Shown here: positions 32,236-43,027 of the stretch, in pieces
Position numbering within the stretch: the first letter of the stretch is position 1
How the letters are laid out: every line of letters begins with the position of its first letter
NCBI GenBank assembly: GCA_007922305.1
Contig: ML677335.1
Coordinates: 16,907,096 to 16,971,095, forward strand
Length of the DNA stretch: 64,000 nt
From: Dermatemys mawii
Taxonomy: Eukaryota; Chordata; Testudines; Dermatemydidae
Direction: 5' to 3'
Position numbers and translations under genes: made by a program
The notes under the pieces: generated by a model
Databases searched by the model: none
The model's input: only the letters and a program-made list of their open reading frames with translations
What the model was told of the DNA's origin: nothing

Positions 32236-32980
32236 AGATAGGGGCCACCCACAAGTTTCCTCCGCCTGCTACCAAAGGTAGCACTGGCATTGATTTGATC
32301 AATACTATGGATATGCAAGCCACCCTTCCAGGGGAAGTCTTGCTGATGCCGAGCCAACTTACCGGCCCTTTGCCGGAAGGAACAGTGGGCATAATCCTAC
32401 CCCACTCATCTGCCCATAAGCATGCCATCATGGTTATCCCCGGCGTCATTGACTCCGATTACACCGGAATCATTTATGTCCAGATGTGGGGCCAGCTGCC
32501 CCTCACCTTAACTAAAGGTGATACATGGGCGCAGTTACTGATTCTCCCTTTCATACCTCCTAATCAGCCCTCTTCGGCTATTCGACGTGGAGGCTTCGGG
32601 TCCACGAAATTTTCCGAACCCGTAGCATCATCCTTCCATCCTCAAATCGCCGCTCTTTCGCAGCAAATACAACAGGGAAAGCCACTGCAAAAGTATCAAA
32701 TAAACGGTAAGCTTCTTGAGGGGCTCCTTAACACGGGGCAGACCTCTCTGTCATTGCCCAGAAATATTGGGACCCTGCATGGCCCTCTGAGGTTGCCCCC
32801 ACGGTATGGGGAGTGGGAGGGAGCCAATCCTCTAGTCGTAGTACTCATTGGCTCCCCGTTTGGGACCCAGAGGAAAATCGCCAAGTAGCTCAAATTCGTC
32901 CCTGCATCCTCCCGATTCACCTCAATCTTTGGGGCAGGGACCTTCTGGTGCAAGTAGGTGCCACCTTGAATGCGCCATGA
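32136..32980 (+). pseudogene. pro: Retroviral pro: dUTPase plus broken aspartic protease
   Basis: The -1 frame relative to gag is open to 32,888. Its first part is a dUTPase-like domain with GSTGIDL and GVIDSDYTG motifs, followed by a G-rich tail (RRGGFGSTKF). A retropepsin segment follows, but its active-site triplet reads N-T-G: codon AAC at 32,730-32,732 replaces the catalytic Asp. Just after it, in the G run at 32,735-32,738, the homology moves to another frame (positions congruent to 32,750). That frame carries the rest of the protease, including a GRDLL motif, to a TGA at 32,978-32,980. A one-base loss in the G run explains this. The protease therefore carries two lesions, while the dUTPase portion appears intact. 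The domain order is as in betaretroviruses. Confidence 0.85.
32196..32227 (+). promoter_or_regulatory. gag-pro ribosomal frameshift signal
   Basis: The heptamer GGGAAAC (32,196-32,202) sits in the gag frame as G GGA AAC, the exact -1 slippery arrangement; as I recall it, type D retroviruses use this heptamer. After an 8-nt spacer, GGGCCC (32,211-32,216) can pair with GGGCCC (32,222-32,227) around a five-C loop. The pro frame is open across this point. Confidence 0.85.
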
Positions 32981-35733
32981 CTCAACCTACCGCCCTGCCC
33001 CTCACCTGGAAGCCACATCAGATAGTTTGGCTCAAACAATGGCCGCTCCCCATAGAAAAGTTGACCGCCCTGCGCCATTTAGTACAGGACCAACTGACCG
33101 CTGGTCACCTTGAACCCTCTACTAGCCTGTACAACACACCGGTTTTTGTTATAAGGAAAAAATCTGGCAAGTGGCGTCTATTGCATGACCTTCGAGAAAT
33201 TAATCGGATCATTGAACCCATGGGACCACTCCAATGTGGCACGCCCAACCCAAATTTAATCCCACGCGACTTTCAATTGGCCATAATCGATCTTAAAGAC
33301 TGTTTTTTCACGATCCCCTTACAACCCCAAGACAGGCGCTACTTTGCGTTCACAGTCCCTGTGCTTAATAATTCGCGCCCTACAGACAGATATCAATGGA
33401 AGGTGCTACCCCAGGGCATGCTCAATAGCCCGACACTTTGTCAGTTATATGTAAACACTGCTTTACAACCCTTCCGGGATAAGTATCCAGCGCTGCTGGT
33501 ATATCATTACATGGACGATATTCTTATCGCCGGTAAGGAGTTGCCCGCCAACTGGCAGCAATCCCTAACTCAGCTCCTAAATGCTTATGGGCTCCAAATA
33601 GCACCGGACAAAGTCCAATTACAAAGTCCCTACTTATATTTGGGTCACAAGCTTTTTTCCTCTTTTTCTATGCCTATTGTCCCCCATCTCCATTTCCCAA
33701 ACCCGATTACCTATGTTCAATTACAACAGTTTCTGGGGGCCATCAATTGGCTACGTCCTTATCATCGCATTACAACAGCCAATCTGCGCCCGCTCTTTCA
33801 GGCACTAACCAAAGGGCGGCACCCCTCTGATCTCATTACTTTATCCCCTGCTCAGCTGTCTGTCCTCTCAAAGCTGACTCACGTCTTTGCGGTAAAGTGG
33901 GTAAATCGAGCCGAACGTAACTCTCCACCCATACTTCTTTGTCTTTATGATACCCTACAACCCTGTGCAGTTATTGCTCAAGCCCCTTACGGCAAACCCC
34001 TCCTTCTCTTGGAATGGCTCTACCTTCCGCACTCGCCTTCTACTTCAATCACGACCATGGATGATCTGCTTGCCCAACTTATCATTAAAGGCCATCTTCG
34101 TTGTCGTGCCCTTATGGCACTCGATCCAGTCGATATTGTTGTCCCACACCCCCTCAAAAAATATGCTGCAGCCACTGCTTTTTCGGATGCTCTCCAACTC
34201 GCTTTGGCAGGCTATACTGGATCAATTTCCTATCATTCTTACGCTGATCCCCGCTTGTATTTCGTTCAGCGGATGCCTGTCCAGCTTCTTTCTCTTCTCT
34301 CCCTGCAACCTATCCCAGATGCGCTTACTGTCTTCACTGACGGCGGCCCCTCCCATGGCGTTGTCTCTTGGTATTCGGATCGCTGGAATGTGAAAGTCAC
34401 TGCCACCTTTTCCTCACCTCAAAGAGCTGAGTTAGCCGCTGTCCTTCTTGCTTTTGTCCTTTTTCCCTCCCAGCCCCTGAATATCATCACGGACAGTCTT
34501 TATGTGGCCAACGTCACCTCCTGCATTTCGGGAAGCTATGTTTCCCCTGTCATAAAATCTGCCCTTTTCCAGCTGTTTCTTTCACTTCAGGCCGTCCTTC
34601 ATGCTCGAACGCATCGTTTTTTCATTGCCCATATAGGCAGCCATCAACCTCTTCCCGGCTTTCTTACCGAAGGCAATGCCCGTGCTGATGCAGCCTCCCG
34701 GTCATTGTACCCTTGCTCTCTTTCCCCAATTGCAAGTCATGAACTCCACCATCAAAACGCCAAAGCTCTCGCGCAACAGTTTTCCATCCCACTCTCAGAC
34801 GCCCGCGCCATCATTCAACAATGTCCCCAATGCTCACAGCATTCCTCCTTTCCCCCAACGGGCGTCAATCCCCGTGGGTTAGGTGCCAACCAACTTTGGC
34901 AAATGGATGTTACTTCTTTCCCTCCCTTTGCCCCCTGGCGCTTCCTACATGTCTCCGTTGATACGTTCTCCGGTTATTTGTGGGTTACACCACAGAAGGG
35001 TGAAAAAGCAAAGCATGTTATTAATCACTGTGTTCGCTGTTTCGCTGTCATGGGCGTTCCCAATTCTTTAAAAACTGATAATGGTCCCGCGTATTGCTCT
35101 ACCACTTTTGCTGAATTTTGTACCCGATGGAATATCACTCATACGTTTGGTATCCCTTATAATTCCCGCGGCCAAGCCATTGTTGAACGGGCAAATCGCA
35201 CTCTCAAAGTGGCCCTCATTCATCAAAAGCAAAAAGGGGGAATCCCCTCCTCCTTACCCGATAAAGAAGAATGGCTTGCCTCTGTTTTATTTACGTTCAA
35301 TCATTTAAATTTGTCTAACGATGGCTCCCAGTTTTTGTCTCGTACACAGAAACATTTTCGCCAAACAGAAATTCTGCCGGCACCGCTTGTGACTTATCAG
35401 CTGCTCCCAAGCCGTACCTGGAGCGATCCAGTACCCCTCATCACTTGGGGTCGAGGTTACGCTGCAGTCTCCACCCCGGCTGGCCCAGTGTGGGTTCCAG
35501 CTCGCTGTGTCCGCCCCTACGTGCATCAGCAACTACCCCAGAATCCGCTCGAGCATGGCATGGCATCGAGAAACCTCGAACCCAATTCCAGATTTCAATC
35601 TCCACATTACGCCGCCGATCACCAAGGTGATCACTGCCCGGCACCGGGGGCAGTGCAACCCCCCGGTGACATGGGGACAGATAAAGAGCCTGGCACAACA
35701 AGCCGAGAGAGTGATGGAGAATCAACAACTTGA
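32842..35733 (+). CDS. pol: Pol: reverse transcriptase, RNase H and integrase
   Basis: Open from just after a stop at 32,839 to 35,733, about 960 codons. The protein would be made by pro-pol frameshifting, so no ATG is needed. RT has LPQGMLNSP and the catalytic YMDD at 33,508-33,519. RNase H shows FTDGG, AELAAV, TDSLYVAN and a late Asp in ARADAAS. Integrase shows an HHCC-type finger ending CPQC, then D (in WQMDV), D (in TDNGPAY) and E (in IVERANR), spaced as a DD35E core, and a WVPARCVRP tail. All catalytic residues I can see are present. I found no convincing pro-pol slippery heptamer. The 3' end overlaps the env start. It is -1 relative to the downstream frame of pro, as in betaretroviruses. 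Confidence 0.94.
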   Translation, partial: YSLAPRLGPRGKSPSSSNSSLHPPDSPQSLGQGPSGASRCHLECAMTQPTALPLTWKPHQIVWLKQWPLPIEKLTALRHLVQDQLTAGHLEPSTSLYNTPVFVIRKKSGKWRLLHDLREINRIIEPMGPLQCGTPNPNLIPRDFQLAIIDLKDCFFTIPLQPQDRRYFAFTVPVLNNSRPTDRYQWKVLPQGMLNSPTLCQLYVNTALQPFRDKYPALLVYHYMDDILIAGKELPANWQQSLTQLLNAYGLQIAPDKVQLQSPYLYLGHKLFSSFSMPIVPHLHFPNPITYVQLQQFLGAINWLRPYHRITTANLRPLFQALTKGRHPSDLITLSPAQLSVLSKLTHVFAVKWVNRAERNSPPILLCLYDTLQPCAVIAQAPYGKPLLLLEWLYLPHSPSTSITTMDDLLAQLIIKGHLRCRALMALDPVDIVVPHPLKKYAAATAFSDALQLALAGYTGSISYHSYADPRLYFVQRMPVQLLSLLSLQPIPDALTVFTDGGPSHGVVSWYSDRWNVKVTATFSSPQRAELAAVLLAFVLFPSQPLNIITDSLYVANVTSCISGSYVSPVIKSALFQLFLSLQAVLHARTHRFFIAHIGSHQPLPGFLTEGNARADAASRSLYPCSLSPIASHELHHQNAKALAQQFSIPLSDARAIIQQCPQCSQHSSFPPTGVNPRGLGANQLWQMDVTSFPPFAPWRFLHVSVDTFSGYLWVTPQKGEKAKHVINHCVRCFAVMGVPNSLKTDNGPAYCSTTFAEFCTRWNITHTFGIPYNSRGQAIVERANRTLKVALIHQKQKGGIPSSLPDKEEWLASVLFTFNHLNLSNDGSQFLSRTQKHFRQTEILPAPLVTYQLLPSRTWSDPVPLITWGRGYAAVSTPAGPVWVPARCVRPYVHQQLPQNPLEHGMASRNLEPNSRFQSPHYAADHQGDHCPAPGAVQPPGDMGTDKEPGTTSRESDGESTT

Positions 35734-36910
35734 GAAGACCCCTGAGAACTATGTTGTTGCAGTGATTTCTTGCCTCTCGGCCAATTCTTGTGTGGTGTTA
35801 ATTGTTTTGATCCTGACAATCTTTAGCCCTTCCCCAAGTACAGCCCTTCCCCCCCCGTCACCCTTAACAGATAATGTTTAGGGCCTTTTAGCTCTCTCGA
35901 TCAACCAAACCAGTTTCTGCCTGTCTCAACAGGTGGCGGTGAGACAAATTTTAGGTACGTGCCTCATCCCTATATGTCATGAGGCTTCTGAGGTAGAAGG
36001 TGCAACATGGTTCTTTCAAAGTCTGGGACCCAACACTACCATACGAAATCTGGGCTATAAGGGCTATCATAATTGGGGGGAACAATCCACCTCTCAACCC
36101 AAGCAGACTCTACAATTACGTACTCCCTATGTAGCCAGTACAAATATCTCATGTGCTCGAATGACAAATTGTACTTTAATAAGTTGTAAAAGGTTCAGTG
36201 GGGAAAGCCTAAACTGTTCTCACTCAGTCAATGTCTACTACCTATACAAACACATTAAGCTCCCTCTGGGGTAGTTCTGGACATGTGAAGAGTTAACATT
36301 CAATTACATCCCCGCCAATATTTCAGATGGCACGCTATGCTGTCTTAGTCGTTTGGCCGTAGTATTACCCCCAAAGACTCCACCCCACCTCCGTACCTCT
36401 CGCTCTGTCGCCCTAGATGCCTCTTGTGATTCTGAAGTTCACTTGTTCTCGAAAACAGAGACTGTAGCATTAGCCCTTTCCCTGGTGGGAATCCCAGGAT
36501 TGGCTACGGGCAATAGCCTAAATGTTAACAAACTTGCCTGTGCTGCTGTTAAAGCTCTTAATGCTACTTCCACCGCTATTGCCTTACTTAATGGGGAACA
36601 GGTCGAACTCCGCCATGGGGTTCTTCAGAACCGTGCTGCTATAGACTATCTTCTGCTATTGCATCATTTTGGATGTGAAAAGGTAAATGATATGTGTTGC
36701 TTTAATATCTCCGACCATTCCCACGCCATAGAAAATCAAATTGATGTTATTAAAAACCTCACCGCACAGATTCATGTCGACCCAGACCCCTTTGCCAGTT
36801 GTTGGGATTGGCTAGCATCTCTGTTCCCCGAGTGGGGATGGTTACATGCATTCATTACGTATGGACTGTTGGCATTGGCGCTGTTGATTTTCCTATGCTG
36901 CACTGTCTAG
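35555..36910 (+). pseudogene. env: Env with two in-frame TAG stops
   Basis: One reading frame runs from ATG 35,555 (MAWHRETSNP) to TAG 36,908-36,910, interrupted only by TAG at 35,879-35,881 and at 36,272-36,274. The leader is long, with a hydrophobic stretch near its end. The surface part is short, with N-glycosylation sites NTT, NIS, NCT and NCS. A cleavage-like RTSR precedes TM. TM has a hydrophobic internal fusion-peptide-like stretch flanked by cysteines, an LQNRAAIDYLLL segment, and CEKVNDMCC (CX6CC) near 36,672-36,698. A membrane anchor ends the protein with almost no cytoplasmic tail. The TM plan with a Cys-flanked internal fusion peptide is alpharetrovirus-like. The stops prevent a full-length Env. 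Confidence 0.85.
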
Positions 36911-37160
36911 TGCATCCCCTCTCTTATTAATCTCTGCCTGCAAGGCTGTCCATGGAATCAGAAACGTTATAGTTATAAATAAGAAGAGAGAGATGAAAGC
37001 TCGAGCGCTGGCAAACCACGCTCTATGGGACTTTATCCCTCTCCCATCAAATCTCCGCTTGCGAAATTGTCCATAGTAATAGCAATATTATAACCATATG
37101 TACTTGAGAAAAACAAAGGGGGAGATGAAGGCCTTGGGCGCTGGCAAACCACGCTCTATG
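36911..37160 (+). repeat. Imperfect tandem duplication of the env-3'LTR junction
   Basis: About 36,917-37,030 and about 37,037-37,160 are related. Both contain a 'ctctcNNatNaa' stretch, GTCCAT, a purine tract, ATGAA, and then an identical 23-nt block (GCGCTGGCAAACCACGCTCT plus ATG) at 37,005-37,027 and 37,138-37,160. The upstream copy therefore holds a second purine tract and a diverged U3 start. The offset is 121 bp at GTCCAT and 133 bp at the shared block. Confidence 0.8.
37111..37125 (+). promoter_or_regulatory. Polypurine tract
   Basis: AAACAAAGGGGGAGA directly precedes the 3' LTR TG, the expected site of plus-strand priming. Confidence 0.85.
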
Positions 37161-37422
37161 AACTTCTGAACCCTTGTTATCTCTCAAGGTCTAGTAGTAA
37201 GCTCAAGCACTGGAAAATCACAGGCACGCTTGCCCCTCTAGCTGTCCACGAGGTAGCCATGAGGAGAGCTCTTCTTTCACCGCCTATCACAATGAAGTAA
37301 ACAAGCCTGCTTATCACTGTCATGCACGCCCTATGGCACATTGTATTCAATAAAAGCGGCAAGCTGGGACTTTCCCAGGTCGCCTCCTTCCGCAAGCTGT
37401 CTCCGTCTGTTTCTTCCCGACA
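37126..37422 (+). repeat. 3' LTR (297 bp)
   Basis: Begins TGAAGGCC and ends CCGACA, with AATAAA at 37,349-37,354. It is the same length as the 5' LTR and differs only at 37,334-37,335 (TG for CA). Confidence 0.96.
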
Positions 37423-37428
37423 CTCCTG

Positions 37429-40400
37429 AAAATATGCCTCTTTCATTAATCTTTTCAATGTAATTCTCCCCAAAGGCATCCCGTCAAATGGACTTCTGGC
37501 ACTTTAGACATGTCTGAAGTGTTTGTCTGCATCTGAAACAGACTGCAAGCTCCTTGAGAAGAGACCCATGAGAAGACCCTCAACTGTTACAGACCAGTGT
37601 AGCACTGCTGACTTCAATGCCACAGCCCAGCAGAAGATCTGGATGCTTGATCATTCAGCGATGAGCACACTCGTAGTGTTTTATAAATAATTATAATTTC
37701 AGCTGGTTGAAATAGAGAAGGGGGGAAACAATAGCCAAAAATGTCAATGTTGTTTCCAATCAGTGGGGTTTGAATCTGACCCATTTTTCCTTTTTCAATA
37801 TTTATCACAATTCTTTTAATCAATTTGTTTATTAAAATTGAAATAAAAACTGGATGAAAATGTCACAAAAAGTTGAGTGAAAAACAAACATTTGAAAAAG
37901 TCATTCATTTTGTCATAAAAATCATTTTCAAGAAAAGGTCATTTTTCAATGAAAAAACTTTATTTGAAAAATTTCTACCAGCTCTAATAATAATTAATTA
38001 ATAGTCACTTTGCCTGCCCTCAGCCTAACATAGATACTAAATTATATGGAGAATATACTCTATAGTGGCACTTCTGCCGTGTAGACCCAAGGGTTTACAA
38101 ATCTCCTAAGAAAACTGTTCTATTAATGAGGCATCCTGACCAGCCTAGCTGGTGCCTTATGTGTTCACTCTAGGCTTTGTGAAAAATAAAATACTCTGAA
38201 GACCACTCCACTACCCAGCCTGTTCTTAAGGGACCATGGAAAAGTATTCCCACGTGATTTCCAATGAAATTTTGTTTTACTTTCAGATAAGAATCACTTC
38301 TACTATGCAAGTGATTTTTGTTGATCCCTTGAGTGTGTCCTTAAGATAGGTTATTATCCAAGTCCTAGCCTGATGTAAATCAGTATACCGTCATCAAAGC
38401 CAGCTGACACCAGCTGATAATCTGTCTCTCTGTGTCAATGTTCATGCTTACAGATATTGTGTGGTGGTATATAGTGGGTGTCATTAGTAAGTAAGCAAAT
38501 ACTTCACTGTGGCATTCCCTTCAATATTTCTTGTACTTTGAATGTAGACTATAGTGAAGCATTTATATTGGAGTGTGGTAAAGGTTTACTTTTTTACAGC
38601 ACCTACCGTGACTGGGGTTCTGCTTCTATCTAGTATATACTATAAAAGATAAAAAATGTAGCCACAAATGAAGCTAAAGAAATATACAAAAATATTATGC
38701 TACTGAGGGCGCTAAACTTATAGTGTGCAAATGAAACCCAGAGCGAGGTGATACACCTTCACAAATTGTACTGGAGCTGACTTCTTTTCTTATATTTTTA
38801 GTTCCATAAAAAGGAAACTTCTACAACTTTGTATTCTTTGTTCACATTCTTCACCCACTGAATTGACATGGTTACCACTTCTATGTTCTGCCTAAGCTTA
38901 TTGCCCTAAACAACTGAATGTATGTAGCTGGGTTTTCAGAAACCATTCTAAATGCCTGGCCCACTCCTCAGAAATCAGTATCCACTGGCAAAAGTGTGTT
39001 ACTTGTGGTGGTGTCAAAAAGACAATCTTAAGCTGTTGTAGGATCAGTGGATTTTAGCAGAGGCTTTTAATAAAAGCACAACTTTCGGTTAGGATTCTAA
39101 GATTCTTATTCTGAATTTATTTCACTTGGAGAATAAATACCCAAGAAGAAGTGCTTGAGAAACAGGCAATGGGGCAGACTCTCAGCTGGTAAATGATCAT
39201 TGACTTCAAGGGAGCAATACCAATACACATCAGCTGAGAATTGGCCCACTGTCCTAAGCAAACAAAAAAGTCAGAACACCCCTATCCCCATTGAACTTGG
39301 AGCTATTCATACAAATCCTAGGCCTGGGTGGTAAAAATCAGGCATGGCTTCAGTTTGCCCAGCTGTTCTAAGCTAGAAGATCTGTTCTACAGTTACATAG
39401 TGTAGTTTCTTCAAGCTTTGCCCTACTGAGAAGAAGAAGTAGGCTGTGAAATGCATAGTAGTGTTTTTCAGGGATTTTCTATGTTTATAGATGTAAATCT
39501 ACCAAATGTGCTCTGTTTAAGTATCAGACCCAATTCCCAAACAGAGCAGCTTTCACCTCTTTCAGTTATATTTCATTATGAACAATGCCAAAGGCTCAGC
39601 CTCTTGACAGCACAAAACTAAGCAACAAAACCATCTGGTGGGGAAGAAAATCACTCACACACATACAAAACGCTACACTGATACAGATTTGCTGAAATGT
39701 TCAGTACATCCAGTACCTAAACAAGTTGATGCACAAGTTATAACCTTTCCTCTATGAGGCCAGTGTTTTGTTTTGTTTTCTTCTTTTACCAACCTTAATG
39801 GTCCTTAATTTAATGTATGTAATGATATAAATATATGTAATCTAGCACCTGCACTAAGAAATAGAAATAATATATGACTCAGATTCTGAAATTTTTGTTG
39901 AGCAATTAAAAATTGTAAACTATTTTGAATTGGTGACTAGCTGTACATAAAATATATGGTTGTCATATTCAACGATGACATAATGACAATTCGTGTTCTC
40001 TTGTGGCTGCATAGTCCTATCTGTGAGGAGCGAGGTTGAAACAAACGTTACATAGGAATGCGTAGATTCCCACTGAAGACTTGGCATGAAGAGTAGCCAT
40101 TTTTTCAATGAGCTTTTTGTATCTGTCTTTCTCAAAGTGTTTACAACCTTTATTGATTGCTCTCCATTCAAGTGTGCCCTTGACTTTGTCTAAGTTATCT
40201 ATATTTATGCCTCATGTTTTGAGATTCTGTCTTTGAAGTATTTACATTTACTGCCCTTCCTGTGCTTTCTGAGTTCCATCTCGTAATAGAGGACTTTTTC
40301 AGGATCCTAGCTCTACCCAGTCTGATAACAAGATCTGTCAATCTAAGCAGTGCTTTGGTAATCATTGCCTCAATGCTGGTTTTTTTTGTTCTTTCAAGAA

Positions 40401-41789
40401 TGTTAACATTTAATATAATAAAATACCCAGGAATGTGAGGGCTATATACTTTAGACGCATAAACATCAAATGTATAAGCTTCACATTCATAGATTCATAG
40501 AATATAAGGCCAAAAGTGATTGTTAGATCATCTTAGTCTGACCTCTGGTATATCACAAGCCATTACATTTAACCCAGTTAGCTCAGTACTTTCTCCAATA
40601 ACTTGTGTTTATCTTTTGGCTAAAGCATAACTTCAAGGCATCTAGTCTTGATCTGAAGACATCAAGAGATGAGGAATACACCACTCCCTTTGTTCCAATG
40701 GTAAATCATCCTTCTTGTTATAAAAATGTGTGCTGTATTTCTAATTTGCAATTATCTGGTAGCAGCTTCTAGCCATTGGTTCTTGTTATGCCTTTCTCTG
40801 CTAAATTTAAGAGGCTTTTGGTGCCTGGTATTTTTTTCCACTGAAAAATTCTGGCCAAAATCTTTCTCCGCAAACAGCTGCATTCCTACTCGTTCATCTT
40901 GAGGAGTTTCCTGAAAACAGTCTCCGCCCATAACAGGAATTGTAGGGGTGGGAAGTTGCAGAGAGGAGCATAGGCCTCCTACACCAAAGGGCCTTTCACA
41001 GGGAAAAGAGCCTCCAGATGTGCAGAGGCAGCCTGATGGAGGACTGGCCCCCTCAATGCTACTCTACTGCCCTCTTCATCCTCTTCCCCGAGCAGGAGGC
41101 TCAGGTGGAAGCCAAAGTGCCATTGCTGCATGGCTGCACAGTAGCAGCTGCATAGAAGATTTATCAAAAGATGATGTTACTTGAAACAGCATCAAGTGCA
41201 GATGAAATACTATACCTCACTCATATCTGTGAGGCCAGTTGGGGATCATGCTCTGGAGAGTCAGTGGTTCCTGGCTTCATCTCCTCTGCTTCCCAGAGGT
41301 TCTCAAATTTGAGAGGGAAAGAGGTGGGGTAGGGACAGACCATTTTGAGGATGTGACACTTTTCCCTTCCCTTCACCCCACTTTCTCTTCTCCCACTTGC
41401 CCCCTCTGCCACCTCTACCACCCATTCCAGATCACCATTGCTTCTGTAAGTGGAAGAGAAAATCTGTACCTTTGTTATAAAGAGCAAGAAAGGCTTCTTC
41501 CCTCTCCTTTTCAGAGAGAAGAGGTGGAAGTGTACTTCTCTAACCCTTTTATGACTGTGTGCGTATGGGATTTCTCAATTTTGTGAGAAATTTTGTCAGA
41601 AATGGGGTTTTTCATGACCCAGAATCACACTGTAAATTCCCTTTGGCTTCATTTGTGTTTCTCAGAGACCAACCCCATTTGCCAATAACACAGCTGCCAG
41701 TACAGTGAGTGAAAATTCCACATGTGCATCTGAAACCAGAGTTTTACATCCTTGAGTAATATTTATTCCTGGATAACTGATTGACTTTG
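37429..41789. other. Intergenic DNA between the provirus and the CR1 copy
   Basis: AT-rich and non-coding, apart from a short minus-strand CR1-type piece at 40,484-40,850. An inverted-ended old repeat lies near 39,175-39,245 (GGGGCAGACTCTCAGCTG to CAGCTGAGAATTGGCCC). No gene is seen. Confidence 0.75.
40484..40850 (-). mobile_element. CR1-type LINE 3' fragment
   Basis: Begins on the plus strand CATAGATTCATAGAATATAAGGCC and continues 'tcttagtctgacctctggtatatcac', the reverse of a CR1-type 3' tail. Confidence 0.75.
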
Positions 41790-43027
41790 TGAAGCACTTG
41801 TGGCAACATGAGTGATTTGCCTGACTAACCTGATTGCCTTCTATGATGAGATAACTGGCTCTGTGGATGAGGGGAAAGCAGTGGACATGTTATTCCTTGA
41901 CTTTAGCAAAGCTTTTGATATGATCTCCCACAGTATTGTTGCCAGCAAATTAAAGAAGTATGGGCTGGATGAATGGACCATAAGGTGTTTAGAAAGCTGG
42001 CTAGATCATCGGGCTCAATGGGTAGTGATCAATGGCTCCTTTTCTAGTAGGCAGCTGGTATCAAGCAGAACACCCCAAGTGTCAGGCCTGGGACTGGTTT
42101 TGTTCAATATCTTCATTAATGATCTGGAGGATGGTGTGGGCTGCACCCTCAGCAAGTTTGCAGATGACACTAACCTGGGAGGAGTGGTAGATAGCTGGAG
42201 GGTAGGGTTAGGATACAGAGGGACCTAGAGAATTAGAGGATTGGGCCAAAAGATATCTGAGGTTTAACAAGGACAAGTGCAGAGTCCTGCATTTAGGAAG
42301 GAAGAATCTCATGCACTGCTACCAAATGGCTAGGCAGCAGTTCTGCAGAAAAGAATTAGTGGTTACATGGAACAGAAGCTGGATATGAATCAACAGTGTT
42401 CCTTTGTTGCCAACAAGGCTAATGGCATTTTGGGCTGTATATGTAGGAGCATTGCCAGCAGATCAAGGGACGTGATTATTCCCCTCTATTTGGCATTGGT
42501 GAGGCCGCATCTGGAGTACTGTGTCCAGTTTTGGGACCCACACTACAAGAAGGATGGGGAAAAATTGGAGAGAGTCCAACGGAGGGCAACAAAAATGATT
42601 ATGGGGCTGGAGCACATAACTTATGAGGAGAGGCTGAGGGAACTGGGATTATTTAGTCTGCAGAACAGAAGAATGATGGGGGATTTGATAGCTGTTTCAA
42701 CTACCTGAAAGGGGGCTCCAAAGAGGATGCATCTAGATTGTTCTCAGTGGTACCAGATAACAGAACAAGGAGTAATAGTCTGAAGTTTCAGTGGGGGATG
42801 TTTAGGTTGGATAGTGGGAAAACCTTTTTCACTAAGAGGGTGGTGAACCACTGGAATGTGTTACCTATGCAAGTGGTAGAATCTTCCTCCTTAAAGGTTT
42901 TAAAAGTCAGGCTTGACAAAGCCCTGCCTGGGATGATTTAGTTGAGGTTGGGCCTTCTTTGAACAGGGGGTTGGAGCAGATGACATCCTGAGGTCCCTTC
43001 CAACTCTGATATTCTATAATTCTATGA
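41790..43027 (+). mobile_element. CR1 LINE, 5'-truncated, 3' end intact
   Basis: The frame 41,812-42,228 encodes reverse-transcriptase motifs including LFLDFSKAFD and FADDTNLGG (catalytic DD). 42,367-42,708 encodes the conserved tail with [22 protein letters not shown]. It ends with CCTTCCAACTCTGATATTCT followed by ATAATTCTATGATC, the typical 3' terminus. Stops and a frame change separate the pieces, so it is dead. Confidence 0.92.

Larger units (their letters stand above)
30419..37422 (+). mobile_element. Complete endogenous retrovirus (7.0 kb provirus)
   Basis: The order is 5' LTR, tRNA-Trp primer site, gag, pro (dUTPase plus protease), pol, env, polypurine tract, 3' LTR. The 6-bp duplication CTCCTG lies at 30,413-30,418 and 37,423-37,428. 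The gag/pro/pol layout in three frames and the dUTPase are betaretrovirus-like. The primer site and the Env TM look alpharetrovirus-like. gag and pol are open; pro and env are broken. The LTRs differ at two adjacent bases in 297. It lies in the sense of SLC16A12, about 5 kb beyond its stop codon. Confidence 0.96.

Noticed and set aside
32842..32980. A pro-pol slippery heptamer
   Set aside because: TTTGGGA- and AAATTC-like strings occur but none is in the correct X XXY YYZ register.
31035..35532. Many antisense and alternative frames within gag, pro and pol
   Set aside because: Shadows of the real retroviral frames, lacking motifs.
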